A stretch of DNA of 64,000 nt, from NCBI RefSeq assembly GCF_020497125.1, contig NC_059075.1, positions 43,498,003 to 43,562,002 of the forward strand, given 5' to 3'. Below, piece after piece: positions 20,904 through 31,089 of the stretch (its first letter is position 1; the number at the start of each line of letters is the position of its first letter). The notes below the pieces were generated by a model. The model worked only from the letters and a program-made list of their open reading frames with translations. It was not told the origin of the DNA and searched no databases. A program made the translations under genes and the position numbers. The DNA is from Mauremys mutica. Taxonomy: Eukaryota > Chordata > Testudines > Geoemydidae.

Positions 20904-21954
20904 TGTAGTGATCCTTTGCGCTTGAGTGAGGAGGGAGGCACCTCTGCCTCACTACTGCAGGCAACAATAGTCAGGTTCACTGGCCCTGCTGACCAGGGCA
21001 GAGCAACAAGCTGTATATAGCCTGCAGTCTTCTGGCTGGGGCAGACAGCAATCAACAGTGTGGGACTCTGGCCATCTGGGCGGGCAGAGCAACAAGCAGT
21101 TTTTAGCCCTACGGCTCCTGGCTGGAGCAGACAGCAATCAATAGTTACAGGCCTTCTGGCCTAGGGAAAGTGTGCAGCCAACCCCAGATGTGGGGATGGC
21201 AGCAGCAGGGTAGGGAAACCCAGGCCCACCCTACTCCACTGGGTCCCAACTCAGGGCCCTGTTAATGGATCAGTGTGGAAATAAACACACGCTCCCCAGC
21301 AGCACAATTGGACCAAAGTCTGGTTCCCCTGGACTACTTCCTACCCAGCTCTGCCTGTGTTGCTCTGTTGGCACAGAGCTCCATCTTGACACATTGCAGT
21401 TGGGCAGCGTCCTTTCTGGCAACTCCTTGGAGCCCTCCGCCTCTTCGATTAGTAGGGCGCTTGTCTGCTCCACTGCTCGCCCAGGATCCCACAGACGGCT
21501 CTGCTCCCTAGAAGAGACCACCTGTTCCAGTTCCAGTTGAGCTATAGGGGCCTCCTTTTGAACTTCCTGTCCCACTCCAGTACTTCCGGTGAGGAGGACG
21601 GGGCAGGTTTGCTCCACCCACCCAGGGGCAGCTCTAGACATTTCGCCACCCCAAGCACGGCGGCATGCCGCAGGGGGCGCTTTGCCGGTCGCCGGTCCCG
21701 CGGCTCCGGTGGACCTCCTGCAGGCATGCCTGCAGAGGCTCCACTGAAGCCGCGGGACCAGCAGACCCTCCACAGGCATGCCGCCGAAGGCACCCTGCCT
21801 GCTGCCCTCCCGGCGACCGGCAGAGCGCCCCCCGCGGCATGCCACCCCAAGCACGCGCTTGGCGTGCTGGGGCCTGGAGCCGCCCCTGCACCCACCAGGA
21901 GGATGGTGGTATCTCGTTCTCTAGTCCAGCAGGAGGCCCCTCTGCCTCACTACA
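20904..21954. mobile_element. Solo LTR of a retroviral-like or Gypsy-like element, in CR1, with 5-bp TSD
   Basis: The insert begins tgtagtga and ends tcactaca, an 8-bp perfect terminal inversion with the TG...CA ends of LTRs. A 5-bp duplication, ctgac, lies at 20899-20903 and 21955-21959, and the CR1 reads on after it. Internally two diverged copies of an 80-90 bp unit occur (gcagagcaacaagc ... agacagcaatcaa at about 20998-21056 and 21088-21141), plus an aataaac signal near 21278. Without the nested hAT and its duplicated 8 bases the LTR is about 777 bp. No internal retroelement genes are present, so it is a solo LTR formed by recombination. Class (ERV versus Gypsy) is not decidable here. Confidence 0.82.
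21623..21888. mobile_element. Nonautonomous hAT element nested in the LTR, perfect 8-bp TSD
   Basis: The ends caggggcagctctagac and the complementary ggcctggagccgcccctg enclose 266 GC-rich bases. The target duplication cacccacc is perfect at 21615-21622 and 21889-21896. Much of the inside is palindromic, with ggcatgccgcagggggcgct near 21661 mirrored by agcgccccccgcggcatgcc near 21823. Frames overlapping it on both strands (up to 206 residues) are artefacts. It is the youngest of three nested layers at this site. Confidence 0.93.
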
Positions 21955-21959
21955 CTGAC

Positions 21960-22584
21960 ACAAGAACAAATGGATTTAAACTGGCTAACAAGAAGTTTAG
22001 GTTTGAAATTAGACAAAGGTTTCTAACCATCAGAGGAGTGAAGTTCTGGAACAACCTCCCAAGGGAAGTATTGGGGGCAAAAAACGTAACTGGCTTCAAG
22101 ACTGAGCTTGATACATTTATGGAGGGGTGGTATGATGAGCACGTGACCCATTTGTGACTGCTAGTAGCAAAAATCCCCAATGGCTGGAGATAGGGAACTA
22201 TCTGGGGAGGACTCTGAGTTAGTGCAGAGAATTCTTTCCCAGGTGTCTGGCTGGTGGGTCTTGCCCACCTGCTCAGGGTTCAACTGATTGCCATATTTGG
22301 GATTGGGAAGGATTTTCCCCCCAGGTAAGATTGGCAGAGACCCTGGGGATGTGAGGGGGGTTCACCTTTCTCTGCAGCATGGTCACTTGCTGGTTTAAAC
22401 TAGTGTAAATGGTGACTTCTCTGTAACTTGAAGTCTTTAAATCATGATTTGAGGACTTCAGTAACTCAGCCAGAGATCAGGGGTTTACTGCAGAAGGGGG
22501 TGGGTGAGGTTCTGCGGCCTGCAATGTGCAGGAGGTCAGACTAGATGATCATAATGGTCCCTTCTGGCCTTAAAGTCTATGAAA
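21960..22584 (+). mobile_element. CR1 LINE, 3' part (continuation of 19850-20898)
   Basis: After the LTR the CR1 resumes in the frame used up to 22157: TNGFKLANKKFRFEIRQRFL, then VKFWNNLPREVLGAKNVTGF and KTELDTFMEGW. The 3' UTR follows with gggattgggaaggattttcc and ends ggaggtcagactagatgatc and taaagtctatga at about 22582. Removing the LTR and one ctgac joins the two halves without loss. Confidence 0.93.
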
Positions 22585-23645
22585 GGAGCTAGAAAGAGAG
22601 ATAATTGGATAAAGAAATGTTTTTAAAAAACCAACAAGAAGCTTTAAGGTTTGCCACATTTTGTTTATGCTCCTGCCTTTGGAGTCTAATTATTGCCATT
22701 TAAATGGCAACAAATTTCAAGTTCTTCCTTTATAAATTGCAGTCTCCATTACATGTCAATGGGATTGTGCTTATTAGTAGCACCCTATTATAATAAAAGG
22801 TCCAGTTCAATATGCAAGATAGGATAGCTGATAACAATTCCACCTGCTTATAAATGGCCGAATACCATTTCCAGGTTCTTGCAAGTCAAACACTAAAATT
22901 AGACATTTAGTTAGACATATAACTGTGACAAACACACTGTCAGATAGCAGAAAGAGTCTACGAACAGCTGTCATCTGTCTAGGCAGGCATTTATCTTGTG
23001 CTCATTTCCATCAGATCTGAGCTCACAGAAGGGGCACCTGTACCACACAGGCATGAAGCCCAGCCGTTAGCTAATAGCTTTATTCCACTGAACCTTCCGT
23101 CACGTGAAATAGCACAACCAGGCGCTGGGCAACAGAATAGCAGGACCTCATTGTCAAGATTGTTTGCCTCAAGTAGCTGGTGTGAGGCACTGAGATGGCT
23201 TAGGGTCTGGGGAGACATTGGTTAAGCCCAGGGCTGACCTCTTACTTGATTTTCTTTCTGTGGTTGACTCCAGTTTGACCTTCATTAGAAGCTTCTACTG
23301 GGGTGACTCAGTCACTCCTAGCTCATTAGAATACAGTACATGGAACGTCTGTCTTTTTGGAGTCTGCCAGCGGTCCTGCATTCAGAGAGTGGGATGGTTT
23401 CCTACCAGGAGTTACTCCTAATATTTCTCTCCCTCATCTTTCCTTCAGGTGTCAATGTGTAGGCCACTGTATTATTAATTATAAATGCACACAATTAATT
23501 GCCAGATCCTTGCTCAGTATCCATGCTTGACATGGGAGCTCTTTCCAACTATTGCTACACCTCCAACCACCCAGGAAGGTGACAGCAAAACAACTCCCTC
23601 AACGGCTTGATTCTTCAGGTTTTTTGGATGACAGTCGGTTTGGTT
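22585..23645. other. No gene recognised; possible conserved AT-rich block at 22670-22960
   Basis: Ggagtctaattattgccatt, a 14-bp palindrome gccatttaaatggc at 22696-22709 and a run of TAAT-type cores give the first part a CNE-like look. The rest is ordinary. No frame is convincing. Confidence 0.35.
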
Positions 23646-23649
23646 TAGA

Positions 23650-23850
23650 CTTGTGTATAGTAAGGAAATGGTACAGATAGTGCTGGTTGATGATCTCCTC
23701 CTAGCCATGAAGGAAGAGCAGGTATCCAGGCTTAGTCTTTTAGATCTATTAGCTGCATTCAGTACCATTAATCACAAGATGGTGGTGATGCATCTGCAGA
23801 CTGTAGCAAGGTGGATGGGGTTACTCCTGAATGTCTCTGCTTCTTTCTTT
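23650..23850 (+). mobile_element. L2-type LINE RT fossil, split by the Harbinger element (5' part)
   Basis: The frame 23653-23886 reads VQIVLVDDLLLAMKEEQVSR, then LSLLDLLAAFSTINHKMVVM. It matches the L2 LINE pattern DLLLALDSGKVSVLVLLDLSAAFDTVDHNIL, including the aspartate of the first RT motif. The match stops at the Harbinger left end (23851), and the L2 resumes at 28715. Confidence 0.78.
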
Positions 23851-24240
23851 GGCCTGGTCTACACTAGGACTTTAAATCGAATTTAGCAGCGTTAATTCGA
23901 ATTAACCGCTCAACCGTCCACACCAGGAAGCCATTTAATTCGACCTAGAGGGCTCTTTAGTTCGAATTCGGTACTCCACCCCGACGAGGGGAGTAGCGCT
24001 AAATTCGACATGGCTATCTCGAATTAGGCTAGGTGTGGATGCAAATCGAACTTACTAGCTCCGGGAGCTATCCCACACTGCACCACTCTGTTGACGCTCT
24101 GGACAGCAGTCTGAGCTTGGATGCTCTGACCAGCCACACAGGAAAAGTCCCGGGAAAATTTGAATTCCTTTTCCTGTCTGGACAGTTATAATCTCATTTC
24201 GTGGTTGGACATCGGGGCGAGCTCAGCAGCACCGGCAGCG

Positions 24241-24764
24241 ATGCAGAGCTCTCCAGCAGAGGAGTTCATGTAATCTCTGAATAGAAAGAGGGACCCAGCA
24301 TAGACTGACCGGGAACTCTTGGATCTGATCGGTGTGTGGGGCGAGGAGTCTGTGCTTTTGGAGCTGCGCTCCAAAAAACGGAATGCAAAGACCTACGAGA
24401 AGGTCTCCAAAGCCATGAGAGACAGAGGATACAGGCGGGATGCAACGCAGCGCCGCATGAAAATCAAGGACCCCAGACAAGGCTACCAAAAAATCAAACC
24501 GGCAAACGGACGCTACAGAGCCTGCCACCACTGCCCCACCAGCGACCATGGACTCTGACGATGGGACAGTGTCAACGGCCAGTTCCTCGGCGATGTTCGC
24601 GGACGGGGAAGATGAGGAAGGGTTTGTGGAGGACGAGGCAGGCGACAGCGCTTACAACGCTGGTTTCCCCGACAGCCAGGATCTCTTCATCACCGTCACA
24701 GAGATCCCCTACCAACCGTCCCCGGTCGTTAACCCGGATCCTGAATCAGGGGAAGGAGCAGTTG
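24241..24764 (+). pseudogene. Harbinger Myb/SANT-like DNA-binding protein, exon 1 (broken)
   Basis: The accessory protein of Harbinger elements binds transposon ends through a Myb/SANT trihelix and recruits the transposase. The likely start is ATG 24241 (MQSSPAEEF). In-frame stops TAA at 24271 and TAG at 24301 interrupt it early. The trihelix core then reads LLDLIGVWGEESVLLELRSK (from about 24312) with KRNAKTYEKVSKAMRDRGY and the third-helix region RDATQRRMKIKDPRQGYQK. After NGRYR at about 24520 a segment is missing relative to related elements and the frame shifts. The acidic tail DSDDGTVSTASSSAMFADGE and DLFITVTEIPYQPSPVV continues in the frame opened at 24548. The exon ends at a good donor, gttg|gtaagt, at 24764/24765. 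Nonfunctional. Confidence 0.85.
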
Positions 24765-26697
24765 GTAAGTGCTTTAACCATGTAAACTTTTATTCTTAAT
24801 ATAACAGGAATCTGAAGTATGTGAAAAGGAGGTCTCTCTATATATGGGGATAGAACAGAAATCCTCCTGGGAGATCTCCACTAAGCTCTCCTGGAGGTAA
24901 TCGAAAAGCCTCCGCAGGAGGTTCCTGGGGAGAGCTGCCTTATTGGGTGCTTCGTGGTAGCACACTTTTCCGCGCGAGGCTTTCATGAGCTACTCAGGGA
25001 GCATTGCCTCCCCGAGCACGGCTGCATAGGGCCCTGGTTTGTGCTGGCTTTCACGCAGCATGCGCTCTCTATCTCCTTCAGTGACCGTCCTCAGGGTGAT
25101 CTCGCTCGGAGACTCCTGCATCTAATTAGGGGAATTACTGTAATGTTACGCCTGGTCCAAAGTATTTTTAAAAAATCTCCGGACAGACGGCATAGCAGAG
25201 ACTCAGCACGCTGCTGCATGACGAGCGTAACGGAAAGCCAAAGAATCAAATGGACGCTCATGGAGGGAGGGGGGACTGAGGACGCAAGGTATCCCACAGT
25301 TCCTGCTGTCTCCGAAAAGCATTTGCATTCTTGGCTGAGCTCCAAATGCTTCTAGGGTCAAAAACAGTGTCCGCGGTGGGTCAGGGCATAGTTAGGCAAT
25401 TTACGCAGCGCCCCACCCACCCCCAGAAGTGAAAGGGAAAACAATCCTCTCTTGACTCTTTTACATGTCACCCTATCTTTACTGAATGCTGCAGATAGAC
25501 GCGATGGTGCAGCACTCAACACCAACGTCCTTGCTCCCCCCACGCTATGGATGGCTGATGGTACAATACGACTGGTACCCGTCCTCATCATCAGCCTATT
25601 GGCACATGGGGCAGTGCAAAAGGGCTGGTAACCATGCTGACTAGCATCAGTAAGGTCAATCAAGGGCGCCTGGCCCTAATTTTTCCTGGTAGATGGTACA
25701 GTATGGCTGATAACCATCGTCATCATAGCAACAGGGGGCTGAGCTCCATCAGCCCCCACCCTTCATGTGTAAAGAAAAGATTCAATTGCCCCTGGACTAG
25801 CAGCAGGATGATGGGCTCCTCTCCTCCACACTCCTTAATGTCCTATCTGGACTATCATAGCAACTGGAGGCTGCCTTCCACTCATTTCTCACTAACAAGT
25901 CACTGTGTCTTATTCCTGCATTCTTTATTACTTCATCACACAAGTGGGGGGACAATGCTATGGTAGCCCAGGAAGGCTGGGGAAGAATGGAATGAACAGG
26001 TGGAGTTGTTGCAGGAGCACCCCCTGTGAATAGCATACAGCTCATAATCTATGCAGGATCTGACACAGAGCAGCTGTGCTCTCTGGTTCTCTGATACAGT
26101 GGTTCTGTAGTACACTTGCCCATATTCTAGGCAGGAATGATTCTATTTTTAGATACCAAAAAGGAGGGATTGACTCAGGGAGTCATTCCCAATTTTGGCT
26201 TTTGCACCCCTGGCTAAGGGCAGCCAGGGGCACTTATGACAGCAGCAAATGGTGCAGTGCAAAAGGACTGGTAACCATGCCCATCTTATTACCAATTTAT
26301 GGTATGGTAGATGGTACAGTATGGCTGGTAACCATCTCTGCTGTCATGCAAAAGCAAAAGCATGCTGCTGTGTAGTGCTGCTGGACCGCCTCTGTCAGCG
26401 GCATCTAGTACACATACGGTGACAGGCACAAAAGGCAAAATAGGCTCCATGGTTTCCATGCTGTGGTGTCTGCCAGGGCAATCCAGGGAAAACGGGCTTG
26501 AAATGATTGTCTGCTGTAGCTTTCCCGGAGGAAGGGATGACTGACGACATTTACCCAGAACCACCCGCGAAAATGGTTTTTGCCCCATCAGGCACTGGGA
26601 TCTCAACCCAGAATTCACAGAGACAGACTACACTGTGTTCATTCTTCGCAAAAATTTATCTTTGCAAGGAATTCACTCCCTTTTTCACATCACACAG

Positions 26698-27155
26698 CTT
26701 CGACTGTCTCCAGACCTGCCACAGCATCCCCCTCACAGAGGCTGGCAAAGATTAGGCGGCGAAAGAAAAAGACAGGGGACGAGATGTTTGCTGAAGTTAT
26801 GGGGTGCTCCCGAGACGAGGTGGACCAGCAGAGCCAGTGGAGGGAGACCCTCTCTCTGTACCAGCGCTCACACAGCGAACGGGAGGAGAGGTGGCGTGAG
26901 GAAGACAAGCAGGCGACTCAAACGCTGCTTGGACTAATGAGGGAGCAAACGGACATGCTCCTGCGCCTTGTGCATGTTCTGCAGGACCTCAGGCAGGAGG
27001 ACAGAGCCCCCCTGCAGTGTATCTGCAACCGCCCTCCCCCGCCACAAAGTCCCATACCCCCCTCACCCAAAATAACCAGAAGGAGGGGCACCAGAGGCCG
27101 TGTAAACTGTCACTGCACCCCAGCAGAGTGCTCAAGTACCGAAAAGCTCTCATAG
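26698..27155 (+). pseudogene. Harbinger Myb/SANT-like protein, exon 2 (C-terminal region)
   Basis: A pyrimidine tract and acceptor ctttttcacatcacacag at 26680-26697 precede an open frame to TAG 27155. The frame gives SQRLAKIRRRKKKTGDEMFA, then a helical, charged coiled-coil-like section (SHSEREERWREEDKQATQTL, LLRLVHVLQDLRQED), a proline-rich RPPPPQSPIPPSP linker and a basic tail. Exon 1 ends one base into a codon, and the frame here needs exactly two bases at the acceptor, so joining restores phase. This supports the intron 24765-26697. A poly(A) signal, aataaa, lies at 27234-27239. The section is intact, but exon 1 is broken. Confidence 0.82.
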
Positions 27156-27479
27156 CCTAAATTTTGAGAAGTCCTTTCCTTCCCGCCTCACCCAAGCCCC
27201 CATCCCAGTTTCATCCCCTAACTGTCTAGTTGATAATAAAAAATACTTTTCTGTTAATTACTTTTTCCATCATGTTCTTTTAGAGGAGACTGTGTTTGAA
27301 GGGGGGGAAGGGAGTTGGTAATTTGACAGGCCAATCACCTTTACCAGGGTACAGACATGGGGGCAGGATCAGCAGCAGGTCACACACACACTGCAGTCAG
27401 TACGCACCCTGGTCGGTATGGGAGGTGGTTTGCAGGTTCTGTGTGGGTGGGGGGGTACGTGACTTTGTAGCGGGGGAGG

Positions 27480-27790
27480 GGGGTTACAGATCTCATGCAA
27501 CGGTCCCTGTCCTGGACCACAGAGCCACGCAGCAGAGGAATCTGTATCCGTCCTCCCCCGCCAAAAGGCCACATAGCCCCCGCACACAGAGTCCCAAAAA
27601 GGAGGGATGGCAGGCTCCGTTGAAACATCCAGTCCGGCACTGCAGACCGCTCTGGGAGCAGGAGCCTGTCATTCCTCGAGTTTACAGGCGGTCTTTACAT
27701 CACCGCACACCCTACCCAGCACAGTCCGTGTCCCAGTTTCAACCCTGTAACGCAAAGTCATCAATAAAGAAACCTTTGTAAAGTTACAGT
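27480..27790 (+). pseudogene. Second, diverged 3' end of a Myb/SANT-like gene
   Basis: This region parallels 27001-27250 in order: a ctgtatccgtcctcccccgc stretch matching tgtatctgcaaccgccctcc, a block with agtcccaaaaaggagggatg, then tgtcccagtttcaaccctgt matching catcccagtttcatccccta, and a poly(A) signal, tcaataaag (27759-27767). The reading contains SSPAKRPHSPRTQSPKKEG and a FTSPHT-like stretch. It looks like a tandem duplication or recombination with a related Harbinger copy. It has no start and no DNA-binding part. Confidence 0.6.
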
Positions 27791-27903
27791 GGAACATATA
27801 TTTTATTTTTAAACGTGTGTTGGAAGTTGGGGAAGCGGGGTGGGCGGGGTATGTAACTGCAGATGCTAGTCAACAGTCACTTGGTAAAGAAACAGGGGCA
27901 GGT

Positions 27904-28356
27904 TCAGCTTCTCTGTAAAGAAACTGAACAGTCACAGGTCACGCTGCTCACTGCTCGCTGGGACTTCAAGAGTTCCTTGTCGCTGTGCAAGGCGCCTGCA
28001 CAGAGCTTCACGAGCCAGGGCATTAGCGGGTAGGCTGGGTCCCCGACGATCACTGTAGGCATCTGCACATCCCCGAGACTTATTTTGTGGTCCGGGAAGA
28101 AACTACCTTCCTGCAGACGCCTAAACAGACCAGAGTTCCTGAAAACACGCACGTCATGAACTTTGCCTGGCCACCCGACGTTGATGTTGGTAAAACGTCC
28201 CCCATGGTCCACCAGTGCTCGCAGCACCATTGAAAAGTAGCCCGATTTCTCAGCAGCTGACTGTGGAAGAGGTGGACGATAAGGTGCGAGGAGTTGACAA
28301 CGGCCATAACTGCAGCAGGATCCATGCTCAAAGTGCTGTGGCGCCCGCGCTGTCAC
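27904..28356 (-). pseudogene. PIF/Harbinger DDE transposase, truncated (DDE_Tnp_4 type)
   Basis: The transposase cuts and pastes the element through three acidic residues. The minus-strand frame (151 codons) holds the middle of the domain: GYFSMVLRALVDHGGRFTNI, then NVGWPGKVHDVRVFRNSGLF, then PTVIVGDPAYPLMPWLVKL with the conserved GDPAYPL aspartate. In family members the first D lies upstream of GYFSM. Here it is missing, because a segment starting at 28331 in another frame (MDPAAVMAVVNSSHLIVHLF) that resembles the protein's N-terminus is joined almost directly to the GYFSM block. The part with the final glutamate (VECAFGRLK in relatives) is also absent after residue 120. An internal deletion plus a 3' truncation explains both. 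Nonfunctional; it converges on the Myb gene. Confidence 0.88.
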
Positions 28357-28714
28357 TGAGCAGAAAAGTGCACGAACAGATTGCCCGCAGGCGCTTTCAG
28401 GGAGGGAGGGAGGGAGGGCGTGATTGACGGTTCAATGATGACAGTTACCCAAAACCACCCTCGACACATTTTTCCGCCCAGCAGGCATTGGGGGCTCTAC
28501 CCAGCATTCCAATGGGCAGCGGGGAGTGCGGGAACTGTGGGATAGCTTCCCACAGTGCACCGCTTCCAAAGTCGACGCTGGCCCCGTTACTGTGGACTCA
28601 GACAGTCGAATTAGTGTATTTAGTGTGGATACACAAATTCGACTTCATAAGGTCGATTCCACAAATTCGAATTAAGTAGATTCGAAATAGTCTTGTAGTG
28701 TAGACGTACCCTTT

Positions 28715-29000
28715 GAGAGAGTTCCCAAAGAATGGTATGGGGCAATTACTCATTTGTCTCACGGGCACTCTCATGTGGGGTTCCACATGGCTCCATCTCA
28801 TCACTCCTCTTGTTCAGCAAATATATATATTTGAGGGACTAGTGAGGAAATGTGGGTTGCAGTGTGTTCGGTATGTTGATGGCACCCTGTTTTCTCTATA
28901 TTTCCATCTCTTATGACTCAGAAGGTGGGGATGCTTACCCAGTGTCTAATGGAGATTGGGATATGGAAGAGAAGCTGAATGCTGCAAGACTCAGCTGTTC
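28715..29000 (+). mobile_element. L2-type LINE RT fossil, split by the Harbinger element (3' part)
   Basis: Readings across shifts give SRALSCGVPHGSISSPLLFS near 28755-28815 (compare CGVPQGSILSPLLFNIY) and LQCVRYVDGTLFSLYFHL near 28858-28912 (compare HQYADDTQLYLS). The catalytic YADD reads YVDG. Together with 23650-23850 this is one L2 copy interrupted in its RT by the Harbinger insertion. Confidence 0.72.
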
Positions 29001-30025
29001 TCCCAGGCTATTCTTGCGCAAGGAGAGGATTAATTGAGTAGGGAGTGGATTGCAGGCTGAGGGAAGAGCCATGCTGAGAGATGATGTCTGGGCTGGGAAG
29101 ACATGGAAGATCTGGATTTTTCTTATGGACCATGGTAATGCTCCTGGTTAAGAACCTATTTAAATTTTACTCAAAATTGTGATGATAGCTCTAATGATAT
29201 ACTTTGGAAAAGCAAGCTGGGCCTCTGTTCTTTGACTGGACTATTTACATTGCTGTATTCCTCCATATTCCTCTTATTTGTCTTTGTAGTGTGAAAAAAG
29301 TTGGTATTTAATTGTCTAACGAGACAGAAGCAGTTAATAAATCTGAATGAATAGATAAGTGTGTAAGATGCCTATCACCAGGTATATGTACAAACTTCAC
29401 ACAATTTAAATTGGGTCATTAACGTCCATGACTCAGGCTCCAAATGGGATTGCTTCAGGTGGTTAGAACTGGGCAATAAGCAGGGACGTTACATGAACAG
29501 CTTCCTAATTCTGCACAGTCATACATTATCCTCCATTAACGCCTGCACATCATGCACGCTCTCTCTTTGCTTTTCTGCAGCACTCTGGCCCAGATGCTGT
29601 ACCCCAAACAACCGGGAGAAGAGTTAGTGTGGAGCCCTACTGTGGGTGGACCTGTCCTTGCCTCTGACAGAGACCTGAGGGGTCTGGCTCTATTTCTGTT
29701 CTGGCAGCATTTGTACAGCTTGTCAGGCCAATGAAGTCACATTGAATAGATTTGTATCTACTCTCTAAAGCCTCCTCACACTTCTGACTGTTCTCCATCT
29801 TAAAAGTCCCACTATCAATGCCCTCCACCCTATTAGGCTTTGTTTCCTTATATTCTCCTTTGTAGTCCAACAACAGACCCTACTTGTTTCCTTTGGTGTC
29901 TGTCCACAGACAGCCCCCCCGGCCCCGAATTCCCAGTCTCTTCGTTACTGCCCCCCTAGCACACATACACACAGACACCATTAACAGCTCCCCTTCCCCT
30001 CCTATCCCCTCCCCTTCCCTTCAAT
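29001..30025. other. No gene recognised
   Basis: Unique-looking sequence with short chance frames and a C-rich stretch at 29930-30010. Nothing resembles a known repeat or exon. Confidence 0.45.
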
Positions 30026-30400
30026 AATCTATCTACATATTAAAATGAGTTTGTCCCTGATTTACATGCGTAAGAAGGGATGTAATAATGAGGACGTAGA
30101 TTAGAAGATTTAGCACAATCGTTTGTGTAGATTGTGTCCCATCAAAGGGCAGCTCTGACGAGCCGAGATTAAGGAGCAAACAGCTGCCGCTGGAATTCAG
30201 TCCATTTGTTTGTTTGCTGTTTTCTCTCTTGACTCCAGCAAACAGTCTCATTAACATGCAAGTGATTTGCTCCTTAAGCCTTTTCCTGTTTATTATTGGG
30301 GGAGTTGCTGACGAGGGCTTTGTAGAGTCCCTGGCCCAGATCTAGGAGATCGACATGCAAATCAAGATTAAATTGGGAAGTAATTAAAAACAAAGAGGGG
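30026..30400. promoter_or_regulatory. Candidate conserved noncoding element (octamer, forkhead and homeodomain motifs)
   Basis: A transposon-free stretch rich in developmental transcription-factor-type words: the POU octamer atgcaaat at 30355-30362, forkhead-like tttgtttgtttgc at 30205-30217, taattaaaaa at 30381-30390, atcaaagggc near 30140 (TCF/SOX-like), and several GATTA cores. No coding frame. Inferred from motif density and the lack of repeats; not tested for conservation. Confidence 0.35.
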
Positions 30401-30904
30401 GCATGACACCTTGGTACCCTCTTCCTTGGGGGGGGATCTTAAGGTTCAGACATCACAAGAGGGAATACAGGACACAAGAAGCTATGGCCCAGCAAGACTG
30501 TCTGTACCTTTAGGTTTCTCTCACCCACACCTCTGGGTCTTTCCCTAGACATATTGTTGTCCCTTCCTCCCTCTCCCCCCACCCCCACAAATAAAATGTC
30601 TGGCTGTCTACTGAACTAATTTACATATTTGCTTCAATGGCCTTATGTGGCAACTTGTTCCATATGGTCACTGCTATTTGACTGAGATGGTGTCTACCCA
30701 TGGTGTCTACCTCACTCATTGGGATCTGCACTCTTCCCCAGAGTCCAGTCTTTTCTGCTGTGGCCATACGCTGGGCGGGTGGTAGAAGGAGCTCCCTACC
30801 ACTCCTCTGGGCAGCACAGTATGAGATTTTTCATTTCACATACGCTGTGTATTTTGGATCATTGTCACCAGGCTTTATCCACATTAAAATGCATTTTCCA
30901 TTTA

Positions 30905-31048
30905 CTGGCTCCCATAGGTACTGGAGCTAGGAGAGCAGCAGCACCCTCTGGCTTGAAGTGGTTACCGTCATATACAGGGTTTACAGTTTGGTTCAATGGC
31001 TCTCAGCACCCGCAATATACAAATTGTTCCAGCGCCCCTGCTGGCTCT
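30905..31048. mobile_element. Short nonautonomous hAT element with near-perfect 8-bp TSD
   Basis: The element proper is 30913-31040 (128 bp) and begins cataggtactggagctagg and ends ttccagcgcccctg, whose complement reads caggggcgctggaa. The flanking duplication is ctggctcc (30905-30912) and ctggctct (31041-31048), 7 of 8 identical. The inside includes gggtttacagtttggttcaa. It has no coding capacity. Confidence 0.85.
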
Positions 31049-31089
31049 GAGCACTGAGATGTAAATCTCTCCAAACTCTAGGGCACCGT

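Larger units (their letters stand above)
23851..28711. mobile_element. PIF/Harbinger DNA transposon, 4.86 kb, degenerate
   Basis: The left terminus ggcctggtctacactagg and the right terminus tagtgtagacgtaccc are complementary over most of about 16 bases. A 3-bp duplication, ttt (23848-23850 and 28712-28714), flanks them. Harbinger elements make 3-bp duplications, normally of the TWA type. Subterminal regions are filled with TTCGAATT-type words (aaattcgacatgg, aattcgaattaag), which are likely binding sites for the element's proteins. Two gene remnants lie inside: a Myb/SANT-like accessory gene on plus and a DDE transposase on minus, converging. Both are broken, so the element cannot move on its own. 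The same termini occur in the MITE at 59352-59647. Confidence 0.93.

Noticed and set aside
21270..22157. Large overlapping frames on both strands (194 and 206 residues)
   Set aside because: They cross the boundaries of the LTR, the nested hAT element and the CR1, so they are composite artefacts of GC-rich palindromic DNA. Only the last part of the plus frame (TNGFKLANKKF...) is real CR1 sequence.
26580..26697. Upstream extension of the Harbinger exon 2 frame (from the ATG at 26580)
   Set aside because: The segment before 26698 does not resemble Myb-like proteins of this family, and an acceptor in correct phase lies at 26697. I take it as intron.
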